Shown here piece by piece: positions 56,183-64,000 of a stretch of DNA of 64,000 bases. Numbering within the stretch: position 1 is the first letter of the stretch; each line of letters starts with the position of its first letter. Position numbers and translations under genes: made by a program. The notes below the pieces were generated by a model. It was not told the origin of the DNA. It ran no database searches and was given only the letters and a program-made list of their open reading frames with translations. The stretch is from Blastomonas aquatica (GTDB taxonomy: Bacteria; Pseudomonadota; Alphaproteobacteria; Sphingomonadales; Sphingomonadaceae): positions 1 through 64,000 of the forward strand of contig NZ_BMGD01000004.1 in assembly GCF_014639875.1 (NCBI RefSeq), read 5' to 3'.

Positions 56183-57946
56183 ATGACGCTTACGGAAACC
56201 GCAATTCCACCAGAAGACCGCGACATTGATGCGTGGACCGCTCCTGCCGGTTGGCCAGCAATGGCGCTGCCACAGATCGAGGCGATGCTGTGTGCGGCGG
56301 GCCAGCCCTTCGAGATGGAAACGATCGAGATCGACGGGATCGCGACAAGATGCTGGAAGTACGCACCACCCAGCCTGGCTGCGCTGGCGCAGATTGCGCG
56401 GGGGCATGGCGACAAGACCTTCGTGGTCTACGAAGACGAGCGGGTCAGCTACGAAAGCTGGTTTCGCGCTACCGCAACTTTGGCCGACCATCTTCGTGCT
56501 GTGGGCATCGCCAAGGGTGACCGGGTGGCGCTGGCGATGCGCAACCTCCCCGAATGGCCGGTGGCGTTCTTTGCGATCGTCAGCATCGGCGCGATCGCTG
56601 TGCCGCTCAATGCGTGGTGGACGGGCGGCGAACTGGCATATGGCATCGCGGATTCAGGCGCGAAACTGCTGATAGCCGATGCCGAAAGGCTCGACCGGAT
56701 CATGCCGCATCTCGATGACCTTTCATCTTTGCAGGCCATGCTGATCAGCCGCAGCACCGGAGGCCTGCCCGATCGCGCCACCCGTCTTGAGGACGTGGTC
56801 GGGTCACCGCCGGCGTATGGGGAACTGGCCGATGCCGATCTGCCGGTCACCGACATCCACCCCGATGACGCCGCCACGATCTTTTACACCAGCGGCACCA
56901 CGGGGAACCCCAAGGGCGCGCTGGGCAGCCACCGCAATATGACCACCAACATCATGACCTCCGCCTATGCCGGGGTGCGATCATGCCTGCGCCGGGGCGA
57001 GGCGCCACCAACGCCGGAGCCTGCGGTGATGCTGACAGTCATTCCGCTGTTCCACGTCACTGCCTGCAGCGCGGGGATGACCGGGATCATGTTCGGCGGC
57101 TCGACCATGGTATTCATGCACAAATGGGATCCGCAAAAGGCTCTGGAGATTATCGAACGCGAGCGCGTCACGGCTACCGGGGGAGTTCCGACGATCGCCT
57201 GGCAGCTGATCGAGCATCCAGACCGGGACAAATACGACCTGAGTTCGCTCAAATCGATCTCTTATGGCGGCGCGCCGTCAGCGCCCGAACTCGTTCGCAA
57301 GATCCGCGAAGTCTTTGGCGCGCTGCCTGGCAATGGCTGGGGCATGACCGAGACGATGGCGACTGTGACGAGCCATACCGCAGAAGATTATCTTAACCGT
57401 CCAGACAGCTGCGGACCGGCGGTGCCGGTGTGCGATCTCAAGATCGTCGATGCTGATGGTGTGACCGAGATGCCGGTGGGGGAGGTCGGCGAGCTGTGGG
57501 CGCGCGGTCCGCAGATCGTGAAGGGCTATTGGAACAAGCCGGAAGCAACCGCAGCAACCTTTGTCGATGGCTGGGTCCGCACCGGCGATCTTGCCCGGCT
57601 GGATGGCGAAGGCTTCTGCTATATCGTCGACCGCGCCAAAGACATGATCATCCGCGGCGGCGAGAATATCTACTCATCAGAGGTCGAAAACGCGCTGTAT
57701 GATCATCCGGCGGTCACCGATGCCGCGCTGATCGGTCTTCCGCACCGGACTTTGGGCGAGGAACCCGCCGCCATCGTCCATCTGGCACCGGGTACCAGTG
57801 CCAGCGAAGCAGAATTGCAGGCCTGGGTTCGCGAGCGGCTCGCGGCATTCAAGGTGCCGGTGCGCATCGTGTTCTGCGAAGAGACCCTTCCGCGCAACGC
57901 GAACGGAAAGATCCTGAAAAAGGATCTGGCGGGCTTGTTCGGCTGA
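56183..57946 (+). CDS. Acyl-CoA synthetase/AMP-dependent ligase
   Basis: A class I adenylate-forming enzyme that activates a carboxylic acid with ATP and CoA. It has 587 residues. The P-loop-like AMP-binding motif is TSGTTGNPKGALGSHRN near residue 235. Also present are YGGAPSAPELVRKI, GNGWGMTETMATVTSHT, GELWARGPQIVKGYWNKP, and YIVDRAKDMIIRGGENIYSSEVE. The C-terminal hinge region ends LPRNANGKILKKDL, with the catalytic Lys. The substrate is likely a fatty or aromatic acid but cannot be told. The ATG at 56183 has GAGGA upstream at good spacing. It is divergent from the Crp/Fnr gene, which may regulate it. Confidence 0.9.
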   Translation: MTLTETAIPPEDRDIDAWTAPAGWPAMALPQIEAMLCAAGQPFEMETIEIDGIATRCWKYAPPSLAALAQIARGHGDKTFVVYEDERVSYESWFRATATLADHLRAVGIAKGDRVALAMRNLPEWPVAFFAIVSIGAIAVPLNAWWTGGELAYGIADSGAKLLIADAERLDRIMPHLDDLSSLQAMLISRSTGGLPDRATRLEDVVGSPPAYGELADADLPVTDIHPDDAATIFYTSGTTGNPKGALGSHRNMTTNIMTSAYAGVRSCLRRGEAPPTPEPAVMLTVIPLFHVTACSAGMTGIMFGGSTMVFMHKWDPQKALEIIERERVTATGGVPTIAWQLIEHPDRDKYDLSSLKSISYGGAPSAPELVRKIREVFGALPGNGWGMTETMATVTSHTAEDYLNRPDSCGPAVPVCDLKIVDADGVTEMPVGEVGELWARGPQIVKGYWNKPEATAATFVDGWVRTGDLARLDGEGFCYIVDRAKDMIIRGGENIYSSEVENALYDHPAVTDAALIGLPHRTLGEEPAAIVHLAPGTSASEAELQAWVRERLAAFKVPVRIVFCEETLPRNANGKILKKDLAGLFG

Positions 57947-57961
57947 CCAGATCGTGTCGCG

Positions 57962-57983
57962 GCCGGACGGATTACCGTCCGGC
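57962..57983. terminator. GC-rich hairpin after the acyl-CoA synthetase
   Basis: A perfect 9-bp stem, GCCGGACGG/CCGTCCGGC, with loop ATTA lies 15 bases after the stop. There is no T-run, so it could be a terminator or an RNA stability element. Confidence 0.4.
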
Positions 57984-58000
57984 GCGGTAACAAGACTGAT

Positions 58001-58057
58001 CCTGCCCGCCGCTGCAGTCTCCCGAACGCATCGAGGAGAATGCAGCGGCGGGTCAGG
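58001..58057. terminator. Long stem-loop at the end of sapC
   Basis: CCTGCCCGCCGCTGCA pairs with TGCAGCGGCGGG(T)CAGG across a 24-base loop, ending just before the sapC stop. It lies between convergent genes and is a plausible terminator. Confidence 0.45.
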
Positions 58058-58060
58058 CAA

Positions 58061-58846
58061 TCAGCTGGCGGTGGTCGCCTGTGCGGGAAGGTTGGGAACC
58101 TTGCCGTCGGCAGCCTGCTGCGCGAACAGGTCGCGCATGACCTGAAGCGAGAACAGGTGCGCGTGGATGAGCGGCAGCGCGCCATTCTGGCTAAGCTTGC
58201 GCAGTTCATCGCCGCGCATGTCACGCAGCTTTTCTTCATTCACCATCTGGAAGCCCTGATAGACGAACGGCTGCGACAGCGTCTGGTGCTCGATCTTGAG
58301 TTCGCCGTCCATCAGCAGGTCGTGCTTCTTGAGTTCTTCCATGAAGAAGGCGGTGCCCTGAACGGCACGTTCGAAATCTTCGCAGAACTTCAGGATATTC
58401 TTGGTGGTTTCAGTCGGCTGGTCGCCATCGAACAGCGCATCGCCCTCTTCGAATTCACCCAGCGCTTCGCAGGTCGGGTCGAAGCAGAGCGACAGTTCCT
58501 CTGCGTCGGGACGCAGGCGGGCGAGCATAAAGGGATAGCGGCGGATATAGGCCGGTACGTACGCTGGCTGACGGTACTTGCCGTTATCGTCGAGGAACAC
58601 GTTGACGCCTTCGTTCATTCCCATCAGCGCCAAGGGCACAGGCTCGGCACCTGCCGAAAAGATGATCGGGTAGTGGCGCTGGGCAGCGGGAAACTCTTCC
58701 ACGGTGAGCGGAATGGCATGCTGGTTCTTGAGGAAGTGCGCACCATCCATGGTCCGCGAGCGGAACTTGGCGTGGTCCTTGGAATTGAGCGGTACCAGAT
58801 CGTTGAAGAGGACCGGCAGACGGTTGGCTTGCGGCGCACTGGCCAT
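58061..58846 (-). CDS. SapC-family protein
   Basis: A 261-residue protein of the SapC family, named after a gene in a Campylobacter S-layer locus; function is not established. In sphingomonads and caulobacters the gene often sits near TonB receptors or peptidases. The ATG at 58846 gives MASAPQANRLPVLFNDL, and the upstream frame is rejected. Typical family patterns are YPIIFSAGAEPVPLALMGM, YRQPAYVPAYIRRYPFML and the acidic ALFDGDQPTETTKNIL. There is no signal peptide, so a cytoplasmic role is likely. It is convergent with the acyl-CoA synthetase gene. Confidence 0.88.
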   Translation of the reverse strand: MASAPQANRLPVLFNDLVPLNSKDHAKFRSRTMDGAHFLKNQHAIPLTVEEFPAAQRHYPIIFSAGAEPVPLALMGMNEGVNVFLDDNGKYRQPAYVPAYIRRYPFMLARLRPDAEELSLCFDPTCEALGEFEEGDALFDGDQPTETTKNILKFCEDFERAVQGTAFFMEELKKHDLLMDGELKIEHQTLSQPFVYQGFQMVNEEKLRDMRGDELRKLSQNGALPLIHAHLFSLQVMRDLFAQQAADGKVPNLPAQATTAS

Positions 58847-58936
58847 GAACTTTTCTCCGCTGAAACTGTTGTCTTGTTGGGTGTTCGGAACTCGCGCCTT
58901 AAGTTGCCCGCAAGCCGCGCGCAAGAGGGACAGCGC

Positions 58937-60373
58937 TTACAGTGCGATCAACTTCCCGGGATTCATGATGCCCTTGGGATCGAGACCGCGCTTGATCGCC
59001 TGCATCGCCATGATCCGCGCCGGATCGCTCAGTCGCGCAAGTTCATCGCGCTTCATCTGCCCGATCCCGTGCTCGGCAGAGATTGATCCGCCCGCCGCGA
59101 CGACGAGGTCGTGGACGAAGGCACTGATTTCCTTGCCCGGACCGTTGGACCAGAGCCGACCATCTGCTCCCTTTGGCGCCGTGACGTGAAAGTGCACGTT
59201 GCCATCGCCCATATGCCCGAATGCGGCCGCTTGCGTGCCAGGGAACCGCGCCTCCACCGCCGCGCCCGCATCGATGATGAACTGCGCCATCGCCGCCACA
59301 GGCACGCTGATGTCGTGCTGCATGGCCGGTCCTTCGGCCCGCTCGGCCTCCGAAATGGAATCACGCAGCTTCCAGAAGGCATCGGCCTGCGATTCGCTGG
59401 TCGATATCGCAGCATCGAGCAAGAGGCCGCGCTCGAACGCGTCGGCCATCAGTGTCTGGGCAAAGTCTTCGGGTGCCTGCGCCGACGGCGTGTCGCGAGC
59501 AAACTCGATCAACACATGCCAGGGGCAGGGGGCGGCGAGGGGTGCCCGGGTGCCAGGCACATGACGCAGAACGTTGGTGAGGCAGCGCTGCGGCACGATC
59601 TCGAAGCCTTCCATCTCGCGCCCGGCGCGGGCTTCTAGCATCAGCAGCAACTGGCGCGCGACCAGTGGCGATTCCACGCCCGCCCACACAACGACCCGGT
59701 CGATCAGGGCAGGGACCAGCTTCAATGTTGCAGCGGTAACGATGCCCAATGTCCCTTCGGCTCCGATCAACAGATGCTTCAGATCGTATCCGCGATTGTC
59801 CTTCTTCAGCGTAACCAGACCCTCGTAAATCGATCCATCGGGCAGGACCGCCTCGATCCCTTCGACCAGCGCGCGCATGGTGCCATGACGCAGCACCTGG
59901 GTGCCCCCCGCATTGGTGGAAACCAATCCGCCGACCGTGGCTGATCCCTTGCCCCCCAATGTGAGAGGAAAGCGCATGCCCTGCGCGGCGACCGCCTCGT
60001 GCAGGGTCTGCAGCACGACTCCTGCCTCTGCCACCACCGCCCCGGCCTGTGCATCGATCGAACGGATCGCGTTCATCCGCCGGGTGCTGAGTAGCAGCGC
60101 AGTGCCGCGCACATCGGGTGTGGCTCCACCGACCATTCCGCTGTTGCCGCCCTGTGGCACGATCGGGGTGCCGGTGCGCGCCGCAAGCCTGACGATTTCG
60201 GCCAGTTCGGCGGTGTTCGCAGGCGAAACCATCGCCAGTGCCGCTCCATGATAGCGACCGCGCCAGTCTGTGAGCCAGGGTGCAATATCCGCAACGTCCG
60301 TGGTCAGTCCCTTTGGACCCAACACATTGGCGAGATCGTCGAGCAGCGCAGGCTGGGTGAATGCATCCATCAT
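58937..60373 (-). CDS. FAD-linked D-2-hydroxyacid dehydrogenase (GlcD/D2HGDH type)
   Basis: A 478-residue flavoprotein that oxidises a D-2-hydroxyacid such as D-lactate or D-2-hydroxyglutarate. The N-terminal FAD_binding_4 domain has PIVPQGGNSGMVGGATPD and STRRMNAIRSIDA. The C-terminal FAD-oxidase domain has FGHMGDGNVHFHV and ISAEHGIGQMKRDEL, the metal and substrate motifs of this family. The last residues GIMNPGKLIAL also fit. There are two adjacent ATGs at 60373 and 60370. It lies 90 bases from sapC on the same strand. The exact substrate is not determined. Confidence 0.9.
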   Translation of the reverse strand: MMDAFTQPALLDDLANVLGPKGLTTDVADIAPWLTDWRGRYHGAALAMVSPANTAELAEIVRLAARTGTPIVPQGGNSGMVGGATPDVRGTALLLSTRRMNAIRSIDAQAGAVVAEAGVVLQTLHEAVAAQGMRFPLTLGGKGSATVGGLVSTNAGGTQVLRHGTMRALVEGIEAVLPDGSIYEGLVTLKKDNRGYDLKHLLIGAEGTLGIVTAATLKLVPALIDRVVVWAGVESPLVARQLLLMLEARAGREMEGFEIVPQRCLTNVLRHVPGTRAPLAAPCPWHVLIEFARDTPSAQAPEDFAQTLMADAFERGLLLDAAISTSESQADAFWKLRDSISEAERAEGPAMQHDISVPVAAMAQFIIDAGAAVEARFPGTQAAAFGHMGDGNVHFHVTAPKGADGRLWSNGPGKEISAFVHDLVVAAGGSISAEHGIGQMKRDELARLSDPARIMAMQAIKRGLDPKGIMNPGKLIAL

Positions 60374-60580
60374 GCCTGCTTGTTACACCTCCAATCCGGT
60401 GCAAACAACGGCTATGGATTGGGTGAAAATCGTTGTATCTGTGCAACACTCTCCAGCTATTTCGAACTTGCCGGATCATCTGCAGCAGCGTTAATGCACA
60501 GTTCAATCGTCGGGCTTAACCGGGATGCAGGGGTGGCTGCAGGTGCAGCATTCGGGTCTGGAGGATCGCTGCGCGCGGCC

Positions 60581-61114
60581 ATGGTTTACGTTGACGTTTT
60601 TTTTGCATTTCTGATGCTGGCGTCAGTGCCGGTTCCCGAAGAACGCGCCGCAGGGATGAATGCGGTGGGTTCCGGAATACCGATCGCAGCGCACGATGCG
60701 CTCGCGCCAAGTCCGCCTGTGATGGCCCAGGTTCGGATCGAACAGCGGATCATCATCCGGGTACCGCGGCAGTCGCTCTCACCTTCCTCGCTCTTGCCGA
60801 TGCCCCAGCCTCGGCGCGTTCCACCGCCAGAGCCTCCACGGTTCGAGCGACGAAAGGTGGGAAAATGCCTGGCGATGCGCGATGTCACCGGGGTCCGCGT
60901 CATCAATGACGACATTCTGGTGCTGTTCATGCGCGATCAGCGAATGATCGAAGCAGAGCTCGAACGGACCTGCAGCGCACGCGAATTCTATCAGGGCTTC
61001 TACATGGAGCGCAGCGGTGACGGGCGGCTGTGCGTGGATCGGGATTTGCTGCAGGCGCGATCAGGAAGCAAATGCGAGGTTGAAAGATTGCGGCAACTGG
61101 TTCCGGCGGATTGA
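60581..61114 (+). CDS. Secreted hypothetical protein, sphingomonad-type
   Basis: A 177-residue exported protein. The ATG at 60581 puts a hydrophobic signal segment at the N-terminus (MVYVDVFFAFLMLASVPV). A Pro-rich linker follows (PPPEPPRFE), then a compact C-terminal domain of about 90 residues with three cysteines (GKCLAMRD, LERTCSARE and RLCVDRD, plus SKCEVERL). I recall the KC(x)MRD-to-FYQGFY layout from unnamed sphingomonad proteins. The open frame begins earlier (60248 and 60494), but those N-termini lack a signal and no Shine-Dalgarno supports them. Function unknown. Confidence 0.6.
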   Translation: MVYVDVFFAFLMLASVPVPEERAAGMNAVGSGIPIAAHDALAPSPPVMAQVRIEQRIIIRVPRQSLSPSSLLPMPQPRRVPPPEPPRFERRKVGKCLAMRDVTGVRVINDDILVLFMRDQRMIEAELERTCSAREFYQGFYMERSGDGRLCVDRDLLQARSGSKCEVERLRQLVPAD

Positions 61115-61247
61115 TCGCGCTTTTGCACATCAACGCACAATGGTTGACTTTTGGCCGATGTTTCCGCATTGCACGCCCGTGGCCCTTAGCCCTGCATCGA
61201 TGGCGTGACGAACGGTGTCCGCGCTGCTGCCTTTATCTGGATACTCT

Positions 61248-62765
61248 ATGAATTTTGCCGATCTCGGCCTCTCCGAAGAATTGATCCAGGCGGTCACTGA
61301 TTCCGGCTACACGATCCCGACCGCAATCCAGGCACAGGCCATTCCGTCTGTGCTAATGGGCAAGGATATCATCGGCATCGCGCAGACCGGCACTGGCAAG
61401 ACCGCCGCCTTTGTGCTGCCGATGATCGATGTGCTCGGCGAAGGCCGCAGCCGTGCGCGGATGCCGCGCTCGCTGATTCTCGAGCCAACCCGCGAACTTG
61501 CAGCCCAGGTCGCGGAAAACTTCGACAAATACGGTAAATATCACAAGCTTTCGATGGCGCTGTTGATCGGCGGCGTATCGATGGGCGATCAGATCAAGGC
61601 CCTCGAAAAGGGCGTCGACGTACTGATCGCAACTCCGGGCCGCCTGATGGATCTGTACGATCGCGGCAACATCCTGCTAACCGGCTGCGGCCTGCTCGTG
61701 ATCGACGAGGCCGACCGTATGCTCGATATGGGCTTCATTCCCGATATCGAGACGATCTGCACCCGTCTGCCCGCGACGCGCCAGACGCTGCTGTTTTCCG
61801 CGACGATGCCACCGCCGATCAAAAAGCTGTCGGACCGCTTCCTGACCAGTCCCAAGTACATCGAGGTCGCAAGGCCCGCGAGCGCCAACGCCTCGATCGA
61901 GCAGGGCAAGGTCCGCGTTCAGGCGCGCCGTAAGCGTGACACGCTGTTCACGATGCTCGATGCCGGTGTTCACACCGCGATTATCTTCTGCAACCGCAAG
62001 ACCACGGTGCGCGATCTCAACAAGGCGCTGCGCCAGGGCGGTTTCGACTCGGGCGAGATTCATGGCGACATGGAACAGCGCGACCGGATCGCAGAGCTCG
62101 ACAAGTTCAAGGACGGGACGATCAACATCCTGGTCGCCTCCGACGTCGCCGCGCGCGGATTGGACATCAAGGGCGTCAGCCATGTGTTCAACTATGACGC
62201 GCCGTGGCATCCGGATGACTACGTCCACCGAATCGGCCGTACGGGCCGGGCAGGGGCGACCGGCAAGGCCTATACCTTTATCACCGAAGAAGATGCCGAG
62301 GCGCTTGCGAATATCGAAAAGCTGATCGGCACCACGATCCCCGAGATCACTGTCGCCGATTCGGGTGGTGCGGTAGCTGAAGCCAAGCCAGCCAAGCCGC
62401 GCGCAACCGAGGAGCGGGCACCTAGGCGTCGCACCCGGAGTGGCGAGGCCAAGTCGCGCGCACCACGCGACGAGCGTTCGAGCGCAGATAAAGCCGAAGA
62501 ACCGACCGAGGTCGATGTTCGCGAGGCGCAGCCCGTCCGCGAGAAAACGCGGGTAAGCAAACCTCGCGCAGCCAAGCCTCGGGAAGAACGGTCACGCGAC
62601 AAGCAGCCGCGCGAGGAACGGCCGCGCGAGGAACGGCCGCGGTCTGAGGACCGCCGTCCGTCAGCATCCAAGCCGCGACGGTCGAATGACCGCAATGACG
62701 GCCCCGATGATGGCTGGAACGGTCCGATGCCGGACTTCCTGTCGGTGGGCTTCGGCGAGAGCTGA
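61248..62765 (+). CDS. DEAD-box RNA helicase with charged C-terminal tail
   Basis: An ATP-dependent RNA helicase, 505 residues. Residues 1-370 carry all DEAD-box motifs: Q motif GYTIPTAIQAQAIP, motif I AQTGTGKT, Ia PTRELAAQ, motif II DEAD in VIDEADRMLDMGF, motif III SAT in LFSATMPP, then ARGLDIKGVSHVFNYD and HRIGRTGRAG. The tail from about 385 is low complexity, very rich in Arg, Glu, Lys and Pro, with direct repeats such as PREERPREERPRSED, probably an RNA-binding or degradosome-contact extension. It resembles the RhlE group. The start at ATG 61248 is preferred to the upstream GTG at 61215. Confidence 0.93.
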   Translation: MNFADLGLSEELIQAVTDSGYTIPTAIQAQAIPSVLMGKDIIGIAQTGTGKTAAFVLPMIDVLGEGRSRARMPRSLILEPTRELAAQVAENFDKYGKYHKLSMALLIGGVSMGDQIKALEKGVDVLIATPGRLMDLYDRGNILLTGCGLLVIDEADRMLDMGFIPDIETICTRLPATRQTLLFSATMPPPIKKLSDRFLTSPKYIEVARPASANASIEQGKVRVQARRKRDTLFTMLDAGVHTAIIFCNRKTTVRDLNKALRQGGFDSGEIHGDMEQRDRIAELDKFKDGTINILVASDVAARGLDIKGVSHVFNYDAPWHPDDYVHRIGRTGRAGATGKAYTFITEEDAEALANIEKLIGTTIPEITVADSGGAVAEAKPAKPRATEERAPRRRTRSGEAKSRAPRDERSSADKAEEPTEVDVREAQPVREKTRVSKPRAAKPREERSRDKQPREERPREERPRSEDRRPSASKPRRSNDRNDGPDDGWNGPMPDFLSVGFGES

Positions 62766-62871
62766 GGCTGCTGCGGAGACATCCGCAGACGCAGCACATC
62801 AATTTCCCTTGCTATCGTCACGCCCGCGCATGCGCAGGCCCCACGTCTGTGAGAATGGTGCACAAAACATT

Positions 62872-62956
62872 GTCATTTCTACGTGCGCGGGAATGACGAT
62901 GTTGAACTTTCAGGGACCAATACCGCCCCCGCTCTCGGGCTTTCGCCGGAGAACGG
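62872..62956. repeat. Intergenic palindromes between helicase and TonB receptor genes
   Basis: GTCATTTCTACGTGCGCGGGAATGAC forms an imperfect inverted repeat. It is followed by GGGCTTTCGCCGGAGAACGG, matching one arm of the REP-like element at 38275 and 44370. It separates convergent genes. Confidence 0.5.
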
Positions 62957-62974
62957 GGTATGCGGATCGAAAGC

Positions 62975-64000
62975 TCAGAAGCTGAACTTTGCTGAGATGC
63001 GGAAATCGCGACCTGCAAGTGGTGCGAAGTCCTTGGTGAAGCTTGCCGCACGGCGTCCGACAACATCGAAGATATTGTTCGCAGATGCGATCAGCGTCAC
63101 CCCCCGACCAGGTCCCAGGGGCTTCCAGGACGCGCTAGCATTGACCAAGGTAAAGCCGTCGGTCTCGGTTTCGAAATTGGCGTTGCGCGCCTGTTCGTCA
63201 AACCATTCGACTTCAGCGCGGAGCGCTACTGTGTCGCTCTCGGCGGCGAGGCCACCCAGCAGCCGCAGCGGCGGAATGCGGGGGACGGGACCCAATCCGT
63301 CGAGCGATGCACGCACGTAATCGGCGACACCGTTCGCGCGGAAACGGAAGTCGCCCGCCCTTGCAAAGATAACCGACGCTTCGGCCTCGAAGCCATAATA
63401 TTTCGCATCGTTCTGAATATACTGAAACACCGGAAGATCATCTTCTTCCAGCCCGGTCGGTACGTCGACAATGAAATCATCGAAATCGTTGTAGAAGCCA
63501 GTGAGCGAAAGGCTCACGTCAGGGGTCGACCAGCGGATATACGCTTCCCCACCCCAGCTCTTTTCGGTGGTGAAGTCGGGGTTTCCGATCTCGAATGCCT
63601 GCGTCGCGATATGCGCGCCGTTTGAAAACAGCTCCTCGGCAGCCGGCGCGCGCTGTGCTCGGTTCAGGTTGACGCCCACGCGCAACCGGTCATCGGCGAT
63701 ATACGCAAACCCCAGCGCGAAGGAATAGGAGTTGAAGTCCCGCTCAACACCGAGCGACTGTGACTTGACGTTGACCTTGTCGTAGCGCGCTGCGCCTTCG
63801 ACCTCGAAATTGCCGCTTCGCACTTCCTGCAGCGTGAAGAAGCCGATCTGGTCGGTGACGTTGGGCGGCAGGAACGCTTCGGCACCAACCGCGCTGAAAT
63901 CGCGATGAACATATTGCACCCCGCTGGCACCGCGCCATCCGCCGCGGTCACGCTGAACGAGCTCAAGCCGAGATTCAATGCCCTGGTTGCTGAACACGGT
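62975..64000 (-). CDS. TonB-dependent outer membrane receptor, 3' part
   Basis: The C-terminal 340 or so residues of a TonB-dependent receptor; the gene continues beyond the window on the right, so the plug domain, TonB box and signal are not seen. Beta-barrel strands with alternating residues are clear (for example FNSYSFALGFAYIADDRLRVGVNLNRAQRAPAAEELF, the typical RAPxxxELF signature), and the protein ends in DFRISAKFSF, with the terminal aromatic residue required for outer membrane insertion. The substrate (siderophore, vitamin or sugar) cannot be inferred. The frame is open through base 64000, so the GTG near 63997 is not a true start. Confidence 0.92.
   Translation of the reverse strand, partial: TVFSNQGIESRLELVQRDRGGWRGASGVQYVHRDFSAVGAEAFLPPNVTDQIGFFTLQEVRSGNFEVEGAARYDKVNVKSQSLGVERDFNSYSFALGFAYIADDRLRVGVNLNRAQRAPAAEELFSNGAHIATQAFEIGNPDFTTEKSWGGEAYIRWSTPDVSLSLTGFYNDFDDFIVDVPTGLEEDDLPVFQYIQNDAKYYGFEAEASVIFARAGDFRFRANGVADYVRASLDGLGPVPRIPPLRLLGGLAAESDTVALRAEVEWFDEQARNANFETETDGFTLVNASASWKPLGPGRGVTLIASANNIFDVVGRRAASFTKDFAPLAGRDFRISAKFSF

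Overview
The window is a high-GC alphaproteobacterial chromosome segment, most likely from the order Sphingomonadales. I infer this from the gene families together: a DUF6118 mobilisation-type protein, a SapC-family protein, an HWE-type histidine kinase, an L25/Ctc ribosomal protein, a DUF885 peptidase-like protein, and several small secreted families typical of that order. Genus cannot be fixed by reading alone.

There are two zones. Bases 1 to about 7,830 are accessory DNA: the 3' part of a DUF6118 gene, a short tyrosine recombinase, four small exported or lipoprotein-like hypotheticals, an overlapping two-gene unit (an unknown protein with a basic tail, then a pentapeptide-repeat/AAA ATPase), and a decayed IS5-family transposase. 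This zone stops at a tRNA-Lys(CUU) gene whose 3' end faces it, the geometry expected of an island integrated at a tRNA.

From 7,835 to 64,000 the DNA is chromosomal backbone. In order it holds: the cell-shape operon mreB-mreC-mreD-mrdA-rodA, divergent from mutL; a coupled extracellular phosphatase pair (PhoD-like and NPP-like); ychF; a divergent SEDS-like membrane protein overlapping pth; rplY; a TraB/GumN protein; a patatin-like lipase; radA-cvpA-IscU-like; a CPA2 antiporter; secA and a TauE-type permease; a vapBC toxin-antitoxin pair running into tRNA-Asn; nadK; a GGDEF/EAL protein; mfd; sdhE; recG; a PilZ protein; tyrS; a zinc-type CDF exporter; a duplicated TerB-like protein; a DUF1295/acyltransferase pair; DUF885/DUF167; a small signalling cluster (receiver, HWE kinase, Crp/Fnr); an acyl-CoA synthetase; sapC; an FAD-linked 2-hydroxyacid dehydrogenase; a DEAD-box helicase; and the 3' part of a TonB-dependent receptor.

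The most interesting candidates are the overlapping ATPase pair at 4317-6853 and the SEDS-like protein at 20890-21774, which keeps the signature motifs of RodA/FtsW but lacks the large extracellular loop. Next are vapC, whose last codons lie inside the tRNA-Asn gene, and a REP-like palindrome family found at three convergent gene junctions.
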